Positions 51,044 to 60,839 of a stretch of DNA of 64,000 bases are shown here, in pieces. The number at the start of each line of letters is the position of its first letter. Position 1 is the first letter of the stretch. The notes beneath the pieces were generated by a model. The model made no database searches, was not told the origin of the DNA, and saw only the letters and a list, made by a program, of their open reading frames with translations. Source of the stretch: Rhizaria sp. SCN 62-66 (Eukaryota; Rhizaria, unplaced); assembly GCA_001724265.1 (NCBI GenBank), contig MEDY01000101.1, positions 93,780 through 157,779 on the forward strand. Reading direction: 5' to 3'. The position numbers and the translations under genes are program-made.

Positions 51044-53701
51044 TCAGCAGCAGTCGCCCATGCCCTGAAAGACGTCAACAATGCAGTCGCAGTCGCACTC
51101 ATTGCAACATCCGAGCGCGTTGGCGGCGACGGTGCCGAAGCCGCCGGCAATTGCACTGGCGGCGTTGGTCATTGTAGCGCCGACGTTGCCGAAGACCGCG
51201 GCCACGGCGCCGACGGCGACGACGGCACCGATGGCCGTGGCGGCGATGTACTCGGTGCGGCGCTCGCTGTTGGATAACATCGCGCGGCTGACTGCGAGGC
51301 GCTTGGCCTCGGACTGCTGCTGCGAGGCCTTGGCGTCCTCGTCCTCCTCGGCGGCCGTGGCGGTACCGTCGCCCTTCTGCTGCGCACGCTCGCGCTCGTC
51401 GGCCTCGCGCGTCTTCTTGACGGTGCGCGTCTCGTCCTCCTCTTTGCCCGCGCGCTGCATCTCCTGCTCGTACTTGGCGCGCTCGCTGGGTGACATCTCG
51501 AACGTCACCATGGTCGTGAAGGGCGACGGGATACGCGACTTGATCGAGAGGTCGATAACTTCCTGCTTAATCTCACGCGTGTCTTCGAGCCAGGCCTTGG
51601 CGATGAGCAGGTCCATGCGCTGCTTGAGGAACACGCGCGCCACCGGCACCGACGGGTCCTCGGACACGGGCAGGAACACCGTCTGCGACATGCCCGCCGC
51701 GTCGTCGCCGCGCAGCGTAATGCCGGCGGGGAAGCCGCGGACGGCAGAGTACTTGCCGGCGACCACGAGAGGCGCGCCCAGGAAGAGATCGGGCAGCGGG
51801 AAAGGGTACAGCTGGCAGTCATCAACGTTCTCAATGTCCATGGTAAGATCCGTCAGCACGGGCAGCTCGGCCATCGACAGCAGCATCGTCACCTGCTCGT
51901 AGATCTGCTCGTGGTACACCACGTTGGCGTTGAAACCGCGGGTAAGCGAAGCCAGCATCTGCAGGAAGTACCAGTTGCAGTAGGTGCCGATGCCGAAGGT
52001 GAGGATACGCGTGTTGCCGGCCGCCTGCACCACCATGCGGCAAATCTCACGGTCGTTTTCCACGGCGCCGTCAGTCAGCAGGAAGACGAAGTTGAGGCCC
52101 TTCTGGATCTTGCCCAGCAGAGACAGCGCCCAGCGCAGCGGCGCCTCGATCGTGGTGCCGCCGAAGGTGGGCTTCTTCTCGCGGACCCAATTAAAGGCGA
52201 CCTCGACGTTGCGCGCGGTCGCGGGCACCATGTCCTCGTGCAGTGCCATCATGTTGTGGTCGAACGCCATGATATTGAACTTGTCGTAGGGCCCGAGTTT
52301 CGACAGCGCGACGCGCAGCCCGCGGAGCGCCTCTTCGAAGGGCTGCCCCACCATGGAGCCGGAGCGGTCGATCAGGAAGACGAAGTTGCGCCGGAACTGC
52401 TTCTCGATGCGGTCCACCGAGGGCGGCGTGACGAAGGCCACAAAGGAGCCCTCCTCGCGGACCGACTCGACGCGCCCGTCCGCGCCCAGGATCTCGGTCC
52501 GCCGGTCCACGGACTTGAGCAGCGAGCCCGAAATATCGCCCAGCGGCAGCTCGAAGTGCAGGTTGAAGATATCCAGCGGGGGCGCGGCGGTGGCGGCCGC
52601 GGCGGCGCCGGCGTCGCTGCCGCTGTGCGCACTGGCGAAGTTAGCGGCGGCCGCGGCGGCCTCGGCGTCGGATAGCAGCGCGAGCGCGGAGGCCTCGGCG
52701 GCGGCGGCCTCCTCGGTGCTGGGGATGATGACGTTGAAGCGTTTGTGCGTGCCCATGTTGGTGACCTCGAGCGCGTGCGAGGCCGACATGATGCGGACCT
52801 GCGACGACATCGCGAAGACGGAGCCGCGGATGGCAATCGCGCTGGGGTCGGGGCGCAGCCCGGCGGGGAAGGACAGCGGGAGATTGAAGCCGTAGCTGCC
52901 CTGGAAGAAGGAGAGGGACTCGACGTAGTCGACCTCGATCTGAACGACCTCCTTGGCGTTGACGCCAAGGATGGGCAGGCGGAACAGGTCCGGAACGTAC
53001 TCGTTGATGTTCTCCAGCGGGATCTGGCGCGACACGCGCGGCGGCGCGAGCTGCGAGTTGAGGCGCAGCATGTCCTCTGTGTTGATGATCTCGGACTGCA
53101 CGTAGCGGTCCTGGCCGATCTTGGCCTGAATGGCCGTGACGGTGCCCTTGAGCGGCAGCGCGAAGACGCCGTCGATCGGCCGGTCAGAGGTGTTCGCAAA
53201 GGCCACGCGCATCGAGATGATGGCCGTGGAGAGGTGGATGCTGACCGTGACGTCGACGTACACGGCGGGTAGCGAGAAGACGGATTCGCGGTTGTAGTAC
53301 CAGAAGCACGGCGCGGCGGGCTTGTTCTGCAGGAACGTCTCCGCGGGCACGCTCACCAGTGGCTTGTTCATGATCGTCGGCAGCGTCGTGCGCATCGTGT
53401 TCTCGATCGCGTCCATGCTCTGCGTCTTGAGCGTCGCGTCGAGCTGCTTCGCGCCAGCGGGGGCTGCAGTGGAGGAGGCGGCAGGGCCAGGAGCAGCGCC
53501 AGCGTTGGTACTAGCGCCAACGGAAGTGGCGCCGGGCGCGGGGCCAGAGCCAGGGGTGGCTGGCACGGGGGCGATGGGTGCGGAGGGCGGGGGAGGCGGC
53601 AGGGCGGTGGCGTTAAGGTTCGGGTTGCTGTTGTTGTGGGGGGGAGCGGGAGCGTTGCCGCCGCTGTGCCCGTCGTGCGGGGATCGAGCACTAGAGCTCA
53701 T
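51044..53701 (-). CDS. VIT + von Willebrand A domain protein
   Basis: Single coding exon, 885 aa, TGA stop. The start ATG lies just after a CCCAG acceptor-like site, so a 5'-UTR intron is likely. Order: Pro/Ala/Asn-rich head (1 to ~95); VIT domain (~135-270; DVTVSIHLSTAIISMRVAF, NTEDMLRLNSQLAPPRVSRQ); Ala-rich linker; vWA domain (~435-600) with a complete MIDAS (FLIDRSGSM at about 449, then GGTTIEAPL and LLTDGAVEN). A C-terminal helical region follows. The VIT-vWA pair is that of inter-alpha-trypsin-inhibitor heavy chains and of many intracellular protist and plant proteins. With no signal peptide this one is probably cytosolic. The end is odd: a long Ala/Gly/Val hydrophobic run followed by seven cysteines in the last 21 residues. 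Exact role unknown. Confidence 0.9.
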   Translation of the reverse strand: MSSSARSPHDGHSGGNAPAPPHNNSNPNLNATALPPPPPSAPIAPVPATPGSGPAPGATSVGASTNAGAAPGPAASSTAAPAGAKQLDATLKTQSMDAIENTMRTTLPTIMNKPLVSVPAETFLQNKPAAPCFWYYNRESVFSLPAVYVDVTVSIHLSTAIISMRVAFANTSDRPIDGVFALPLKGTVTAIQAKIGQDRYVQSEIINTEDMLRLNSQLAPPRVSRQIPLENINEYVPDLFRLPILGVNAKEVVQIEVDYVESLSFFQGSYGFNLPLSFPAGLRPDPSAIAIRGSVFAMSSQVRIMSASHALEVTNMGTHKRFNVIIPSTEEAAAAEASALALLSDAEAAAAAANFASAHSGSDAGAAAAATAAPPLDIFNLHFELPLGDISGSLLKSVDRRTEILGADGRVESVREEGSFVAFVTPPSVDRIEKQFRRNFVFLIDRSGSMVGQPFEEALRGLRVALSKLGPYDKFNIMAFDHNMMALHEDMVPATARNVEVAFNWVREKKPTFGGTTIEAPLRWALSLLGKIQKGLNFVFLLTDGAVENDREICRMVVQAAGNTRILTFGIGTYCNWYFLQMLASLTRGFNANVVYHEQIYEQVTMLLSMAELPVLTDLTMDIENVDDCQLYPFPLPDLFLGAPLVVAGKYSAVRGFPAGITLRGDDAAGMSQTVFLPVSEDPSVPVARVFLKQRMDLLIAKAWLEDTREIKQEVIDLSIKSRIPSPFTTMVTFEMSPSERAKYEQEMQRAGKEEDETRTVKKTREADERERAQQKGDGTATAAEEDEDAKASQQQSEAKRLAVSRAMLSNSERRTEYIAATAIGAVVAVGAVAAVFGNVGATMTNAASAIAGGFGTVAANALGCCNECDCDCIVDVFQGMGDCC

Positions 53702-54397
53702 GGGGCTTCCAGTGATCTGGGAAACACAAAAAGAAAGCAATGAAGCGAAAACACAATGTAGCAGAAGAGGGCAGGGTGAAGGGGAGTGAGGAAGAGCGAA
53801 GGAAGAATGACAGCGGGAGAAACGTAAAGGGGCGCTTCAGAAAGCTGGGAGGGTGCGCAGGAAGACGCGCCAGGTCAGATAAGGGCAATGATACGACGAG
53901 AAACACTAAAAGATTGAAATGAAATAACATGGACAAGAGAAATCATGTGTGTGCTGAAACGAATGTGAACCGTAGAATGCGCAGGCAATGCGCCAAAGTC
54001 CAAGGCTTCGGCCGGCGGTGATGAGGAACGAAAGTGGAGTCGCAAGGACCGTGTCTGGAACACCGGGAAGCGTTCATCGACTCGGTGCCAAATAAAAACA
54101 CAGAGTCTGTTCTAGTTACATCCCATAATATCAGTAATAAGCGTGCGAAGCGACGTCAATGTGGCAGGGTAAGGGCGCAAATCATAACGACCGAACACCT
54201 CTCCTTCGCTCGTTCGCCGAGGCATCCCTTTTTTCGGTACGGCGAGTGCTTTCACTCGACAAACGCATCAAGAAGTTCGCTAGTGGCAACAAAAATCATG
54301 TTGCATGTATTATTTGATAAAAGTTCACTTAAATAAATATCAATTCGCTCACTATTCTGTTATTGATCACTCGTATGCTTTTCACACTTGTTTGGCG
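53702..54397. other. Intergenic, 696 bp
   Basis: 5' flank of the VIT/vWA gene and 3' flank of the hydrolase, both minus strand. Purine-rich near 53740-53830 on the plus strand, otherwise AT-rich. A likely 5'-UTR acceptor of the VIT/vWA gene lies about 15 nt upstream of its ATG. No gene recognised. Confidence 0.4.
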
Positions 54398-57011
54398 TTA
54401 ATTGGCGGCGTCCTCAGGGTGCCATCCGCATTCGTTGATGATGAACTGCGCCATCTTGTTCATGGCGGCCTGACTCTCGGGCAGGAAGGGAACCAGCGGG
54501 AACACGTGGAACATCCCGGGCCACACCTCAACCTCCCACTTAGACGCCCCCAACACACCTTTAGACGCATCAGCAGCAACCATAGTCGCCGCGGTAGCAG
54601 TGGGTCCACTCTTCGTTGCCCGCTGCCGCTGCTCGTGCCTCTCCCGCAGGTGCCGCTGCAGCTGCAACTGCGCGCGCTGCCGCGCCGCCCCGGGCACTGC
54701 CAGCTGCAGCACCACGGGCGCAGCGCATCTCGCCACCGCGCCTGGGGGGTCCGGCGCGGTCAGAGCGGCCCAGTCCTTGGCAGTCATGTTGCCACCTCCG
54801 TCGCCGCTGCCGCCGCTGCTGCCGTCGGCGTCGGTCTCCGGCGCGCTCGTCGCTGTTGCGAGACCGCCGCCATTGGCTGCAGTTGCGGCGGGACTGCTGG
54901 TCGCAGCAGGGGTCGCGTTGACGAGGTTGTTGCTCCCGGCTATAGCCGAGGTGCCTGTTGTGGCCTTGATGCTGATGTGAGACTTCTTGCCGCCCTTGAG
55001 GGGGCACAAGCCCTCGCAAGCCTTCCCATCATCACTGCCAACGCTGATGCTAACAGAAGCATTGTCAGCACTCGCACTCACAGTCGCACTCTCATTCGAC
55101 CTGTCTGCGCCTAGCCCGCCGTTGCCGTCGGCTAAGTACCCCTTGACGGCCTCGAAGGGCGCGAGCGCGTCCGACAGCAGCACCTCGCGGCCGCCAACCT
55201 GCACCAGTGTCGGCGGCAGCAGCGCCAGCTCCAGCGCCGTCGCGCGCGCGGGCGACGCCAGCGGGTGGCTCAGCACGGCGAAGGCGGCCGCAGAGTCCAC
55301 GGCATCGGCCTCGGCGGCGCTCAGCTCGTGAACCGCGTCGTTATCGCTATGGAGGTTGTTCGACACAGCGTCGTGGCTACTGTTGCTGATGCTGCTCGTA
55401 TTTGCGCTGTGGACATGGCTATTCGCTGTCACGGTGTTAGGACGCTCACTCTCAGCGTCATCGCGATGGTGGCGACTGCTGTCGTCAGACAGCCCGATGA
55501 GCCTCTCTGTGGCTCTATGTAGCGCGCCCGCGACGGCAGCCGTGACTCTGGCGCCCGCCCGCCGCCCCTCGCTCTGGTTCACGGTCACCGCGCCAACGGC
55601 GGCCGCCACGGCGCCGCCCAGCGCGGCCGCCACCGCGTCCTCGGCCCGGTGCGCGGCCTGCCCCACGGCCCGGATGCCCTTGGTCACAGTTGCGGCGGCG
55701 GCGGCGGAGGCGGTGGGGAAGGCAAAGCGGCCGGTGAGCGCGCGCGCGGCAACGGCGACGGCGGCGGCGGGGATCATGGGGTCCGCGTCCTGGAGCGTGG
55801 TGACGGACTCGCCCGCGCAGGCCAAGTCGCCCCACGGGGATAACACGGCCACGGCCGCGGGCGCGGGCAGCCCCGCGCGGGAGATGGCCAAGGAGAGCGA
55901 CAGGGCAAGGTTGCCGCCCGCCGAGTCGCCGGCGAGGCATATGCGGCTGGGGAGGACGCCGCGGCGCAGCAGGGCGGTATAGGCGGCCAGGGCGTCCTCG
56001 AGCGGCGCGGGAAAGAGATGCTCGGGGGCCAGACGGTAGTCGATCGACAGGATGCCGAGACTGGACGCAACGTTGTTGGTCTCGTCGCTATTGTTACTAT
56101 TGCTGTTGTTGCTGTGTGAGCCGCCGAGTTGCGCAGCGAGCTTGAGGAGCAGCGTGGAGCAGAACTCCTCGTAGACAGACCAGCGCGGCGAGCCCATGAC
56201 GTAGGCGCCGCCGTGCATAAAGAGCACAACGCGCGACTCCGGGCCAGGACCGGAGGCGGGGCCGGGAGCGGGACCAGAGCTGGGGCTCGAGACTGAGGCA
56301 GATGCGGCATGCGAGCTCGTGTGCTGGGCGTCACTTGCGGCGGGATGACTCGGACTCGCAGCGGGCGCGAGGTCAGGCCACTTGGCGTCGACGGCGCGCC
56401 TCAGGGGCCCGCAGACCGTGGGCAAGGTGGCATGCACGAGCGCGCGTTCACGGTCGCGCTCGCGGTCGCGGCGGGCGGCGGCCACGGCGGCGGCGACAGC
56501 GGCCGAGTCCTCGGTCGCGGAGTGACCGTGAGCAGCGGAGTGACCGTGGACAGGAGGGGTCAGAGAGTACCACTGGGCCTTAATGGGGAACGGGACGTCA
56601 CTAGGGGCAGTATAACTTTCAGTACCCAAGATACCTGTGACCCCTGGAGTGCTGCTGAGAGGTGAAGCCGCCAGAGCAAGCGCCTCGGCCTCAGTTTGCA
56701 GCAGCGCCGACAGATGCTCACGCTCGCTGCCGCTGCCCCCGCTCGACTCAGACTCGCTGTTGCTGTTACTGCTGTTGCTGTTGCTGTTGTTGCTGTTATT
56801 GCAATTCTTCAGGTGCGGTAAATACAGCTGTTCATGTTGGAGCGAGAGCAGGTAAGCCGCGTGCTCTGCCGAAAAGTCAAGCCGCGCGAGGCAGGCGGGC
56901 GAGACGGAGCACGCCCCCGAAGCGCACGTGGCGCACTGTGTCTGTGCGCTGCTGGGAGGCATCGCGACGGTCGTCGAGCTCTCAGCAGCAGCACGGGGGG
57001 CGTCGGTGCCG

Positions 57012-57043
<32 letters not shown>

Positions 57044-57876
57044 CGTCGTTGCCGCTTGGGGGGCGATCGTGTGATCGACGGCAGCCTTGACGGCCGCGGC
57101 CGCCGCGTCGGCTTTGTGCGAGCTAACGCGCACGTGCACCTTACCCTTAGCGTGCGCTCTAGTCTCTCCACCAGTGCCAGCGCCAGCGCCAGTGCCAGTA
57201 CGAGTGTCAGTGCTAGTGTGAGTGTGTGTGTTGATGGGCAGCGAGAGCGCGCGCGCCAGCTCGGGGCTATGCTGCGGCAGCGGCACCGGCACGGCGCGCT
57301 CCGCAACCGCGGCCGCCGCCACGGCAGCCGGGCGGTCGCCAGCGCCGCTCTCGCTCGTGTGCTGCTGCTGTTGTTGCTGCGGCGTCGTCTGCGGCGGCGG
57401 GAACAGGGTGTACGGCGACGATACCAGGTCGGCGGCGATGGACGCGCGGATCTGGCGCGCCGAGGGGCAGTAGTACGCCGGCGGGAGCGTGAGGGACCGC
57501 GAGACAACGCCGCGGGAGGCGAAGTGGCGCGCGCGCAGCTGCCAGGGCTTCTGGAGCGTCCAGTTAGTGCCCCAGCGAGTCGTGCGGAACTGGTCTGAAA
57601 TGCGATAAATAGCAACATAAACAAAACCCCAAACAATAAGTCTCTTATAAAATATATGAATCAATACATATTATGTTTTTGCAAGATTTTGTTCGGATTT
57701 GTGTTGATCACGGTACCTAGCGGGAGCTTGGAGAGCACGGTGAGGTGCGTCTTGATCATGCGCGTGGCGGTGCGGATGAATAGGTCCGACTTGCCCGACA
57801 GGGCGCGCTTGTCGAGCGATTTGGTCGCAGCGGCAAGCACGTCAGCAAGCGCATTGGGCGCGCTGCGCTTCGGCAT
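54398..57876 (-). CDS. HSL-family alpha/beta hydrolase (esterase/lipase) with long insertions
   Basis: Exons complement(57717..57876) and complement(54398..57594), GTACCG donor, split Asp codon, 1118 aa, TAA stop. This is an alpha/beta-hydrolase fold-3 enzyme (hormone-sensitive-lipase/bacterial class IV esterase type), hydrolysing carboxyl esters. Oxyanion motif HGGAYVMG lies at about residue 512, then LSIDYRLAPEHLFPAPLEDA, and the nucleophile Ser in CLAGDSAGGNLALSL at about 609. The acid is probably the Asp in VLLSDALAPFEA (about 861) and the base the His in GMFHVFPL (about 1081). All catalytic elements are present. Ser-to-Asp spacing is about 250 residues against roughly 100 in compact members, because of Ser/Asn/Ala-rich insertions; another His/Ser/Asn-rich block precedes HGG. 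No signal peptide is evident. The N-terminus does not resemble the mammalian HSL N-domain, so the substrate cannot be named. Confidence 0.82.
56755..56804 (-). repeat. Trinucleotide repeat (CAG/AAC on minus) in hydrolase
   Basis: Imperfect CTG/TTG units on the plus strand encode an Asn/Ser run in the hydrolase linker upstream of the catalytic domain. Confidence 0.6.
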
Positions 57877-58366
57877 TGCAGGTGGAAAATGATAAGACGC
57901 GGTCGAGAGGGGCCGAAGACGTGGGTCTGGGATAGGATAGGGGACGCGAATGGCCGAGGTCAGGAAATGAATGATGTGATCAGCTATCAAGCATCAAATG
58001 GTACAAGAATTCAATATAATGTTCATCCGCCGTATGAAAAAGTGCTGATGTGTAATAAAGGCTAGAATACCCCTTGGTTATATTAGAATGGGTCTTATTG
58101 GTTGGGGCTGGAGAGCGTCGACCGCAAACGTCTCGCGAGCCAGTGCCGCACCCAAGAACATCTTCATGTTTTAGTATAGATATCGCTGTAGAATCCGTCA
58201 GCGACTATGATATAACGTCAACGTATACCTACTTATTATATGTATATAATATATTAATGATTCTTTCTTTAAAACTAATCTTGCCTCTCTACGCGCTTCG
58301 TCTCGCAATCACCCCACCCTGTTGCTGACTCGTCTCCGTCGCCGCCCCCGCAGAGCCCGCCGCGCG
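57877..58366. promoter_or_regulatory. Divergent upstream region hydrolase / SRP9, 490 bp
   Basis: Holds both promoters. Very AT-rich at 58180-58270. A CCCCCGCAG string 15 nt before the SRP9 ATG looks like a 5'-UTR splice acceptor. Confidence 0.4.
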
Positions 58367-59493
58367 ATGCAGTGCGAGACCCTGGTGGACTTCCTCGGCA
58401 AGGCCAAGGAGTTCTTTCTCGAGGACCCCTACGAGGTACGGCTTTACTCTCAACCCTCCTGTCTACGGCCTCTATCACCTCTCCCTGCTTGTTCGAGGTG
58501 ACTCTGCCTGCCAACACTCACTCGCTCTGTATCGCTCGCAATCTCACTGTTTTTTGTCGTTACTATCTGTGTGTTGATGCCCATAGACCCTGTTTAAGAT
58601 GAAGTACTCCCCGTGCAACCAGCGCGTGACATTCGCCGTGCGCCTCAACTCCAAGGTCCGTCGCTACTTCCCCGCATCCCTCTCACTCGTGACTCACACA
58701 CTCATGGCCACCACTTCATGGGTCGAGATCGATATCTCGATGAAACAAGGTCTCATGTTGCCAATACGTGGAAAATAGTATTTCACTGTTGGACTACTTC
58801 TTTTTGGAACAGCTTGGCTCTGCTTATGATCGTCCTGTGTGTCTGTGCTGTTTTGCAAGCCCTTTTCTCTTTTCTTTTGTTATCTTGAACCCTGCTCTCA
58901 CTCTCAATCTCTCTCTGCACGTTGCATTGTCCTGTTTGTCTTGTGTCTTGCCCCGTTACAGCACGCGTCGTACACCACGCAGTCGCAGGAGGAGGCCAAG
59001 AAGGCTGACGTCATCAACTCTGCCTTCATCCAGGTACGTATCATTCACATCGCTTTCGTACAGCTACAGCTATCATATAACCTGTTCAAATAGCTCACTT
59101 TGCACTTTTATGTTTTCTTGTGCTCTTTGCTTTGGACCGTTGTAGCTTGCTGCGTGCCCCAAGATTGACGCGGCGACCATCGATCTGATGTTCCAGCAGC
59201 CCGAGGAGGCGGCAGAGGTACGCAAACTGACTTAAGCTTAAGCAAAGATGCAATGAAATCAAATGACGCAATTCGAGTATCACTCGATTAAACTAGTGCA
59301 GTGTGGCATGAAACTGTGTAAACTACTTTTAAATGCATTAAATAGCAATCACTTTGCGAAATTCCGTCTGTCAGCTCGGACTGTAACGATGGTACGATCT
59401 GACACCACCACACATCCGCGCCTTTTTGTCATTTATCGCATGTTAAAGGAAAAGAAGGCGCCCGCCAATGCGCCCAAGCACAAGAAGGTCTAA
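58367..59493 (+). CDS. SRP9: SRP9-like signal recognition particle subunit
   Basis: Exons 58367..58435, 58587..58655, 58962..59033, 59146..59217, 59449..59493; all phase 0, giving 108 aa and TAA. SRP9 pairs with SRP14 on the Alu domain of SRP RNA and delays elongation during ER targeting. The N-terminal LVDFLGKAKEFFLEDPYE followed by TLFKMKYSP fits the SRP9 pattern (aromatic-xx-F, A, L, DP, then a basic strand with KY). The middle part, with HASYTTQSQEEAKKADVIN, fits the strand-loop and start of helix 2. Human SRP9 is 86 aa; this one has a Pro/Ala/Lys tail (PANAPKHKKV). The last exon uses a weak TTAAAG acceptor; I accept it because phase holds and other AGs nearby lead to stops. Similarity is modest, so another small RNA-binding protein is possible. 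Confidence 0.58.
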
Positions 59494-60839
59494 GTCAGCT
59501 CTCTACGACGCAGCCAGCATCTCAGTGTCCCATTAGACTGCGCAACGAACGAAGCGAAGCCACAGCAAGCAACTGGAACAGTCATGTTCTGCGAGTGAGC
59601 TTCGGAACAGTACAATAGTATTATATCTCCATGTATGAATAAGAATAACGACAAAATCAAACTTGTTTATTTCAATAACCATTCAAAACTAGCAAATAAA
59701 ACTCAATCCTTGAAAACACTGCACTGGCGAGCTTGTTTGTAGCAATGTAGGCTGTTCGCAACGAGAGAAGAGTGTTAACAATATTTGAATTCGTTGAATG
59801 TGTGTTATTTTGTATTTTTGGCTTGCTACTCGTCGTATGGCGCAACTTGTGCATACAACGAGCAGTGTTGATGAGTACGTATAATCCCGTACACATGTCG
59901 ATACGCTTTAAGCGTACTTATTAATGCTACTTCGTCATGCAACTTAGTCATGCAAGCGCACGCGGTGGTGGCATTATTACATAACTGGGGTACACAGCCG
60001 AGCAAACGACCCTGTCGCCGCCCCCCCAGCCCCCGTGCCAGCTCCACCCAGGCCGCAGTATCTAATGAGAAAGCACAGTGTCCACATGCGTGAACATGTC
60101 CAACTTAGAATGCGACTCGGATAAAGCCGGAATAACGGACAGATCATGTGCGTCAATCCACGGAGTGAAAGAAACAAAACATAAACGAGGACAAAAAGTG
60201 AAATTTGATTCACAGAACAAAAGAAACTCAACTCGCGTGACGTGAAATGTTATGAAAAGCAAAACGATTCACGCCTGGGAATAAGATTATCAATAAACGC
60301 GTCGGCAAACGGCCGATACAGATGGACAGTACAGATGTACTGTTGGCTCCTTGTGCTAAATCAAACCCGCCCAACTAAGTACCCCCAGACAAGTCTAAGC
60401 TGTCACTAAGACGAGTCTCATAAACAAGTGCAGTCGTATGCCCAATGTGTGCGTGTCTCATCATGTGTGTGGAGATGTGTAGATGTGTGTGTGTGTGCGA
60501 CCGAAAAACAAAAAGAAAATAACTAAACTATCAAACTAACTATTACTAACTCTCAAGGAGAGAAGGAAAATGAAACAAAATAGCTCATGCTGCCTTAGAT
60601 ATACCACGCAAGCACGACTCACAAAAACGAACAACATGTACAGAACTACAGGAACGAGAAACAGTATACAGTATACCAATATACACGCAAGAAAGCAAGA
60701 AAAAGACTTAAAACCTTAAGACTGAATGAAAAACAAAACAAAAACACACCTTTGATATGAAGAGGAAAAAAAAAAGCACACATCCACAGAAACGCAAGGG
60801 ACGCACTCAAGAGTACCCGGCCCCTCAGCCCTCGGAGGT
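59494..60839. other. Convergent 3' intergenic region, 1.35 kb
   Basis: Shared 3' flank of SRP9 (plus) and the carrier gene (minus). AT-rich, with AATAAA at 59695-59700, a GT-rich microsatellite near 60450-60498 and A-rich runs at 60500-60790. No coding pattern or RNA gene recognised. Confidence 0.45.
60445..60499 (+). repeat. Interrupted GT microsatellite
   Basis: Repeated GTGTGT blocks separated by CTCATCA, GGAGA and AGA, within intergenic sequence. No function inferred. Confidence 0.65.
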
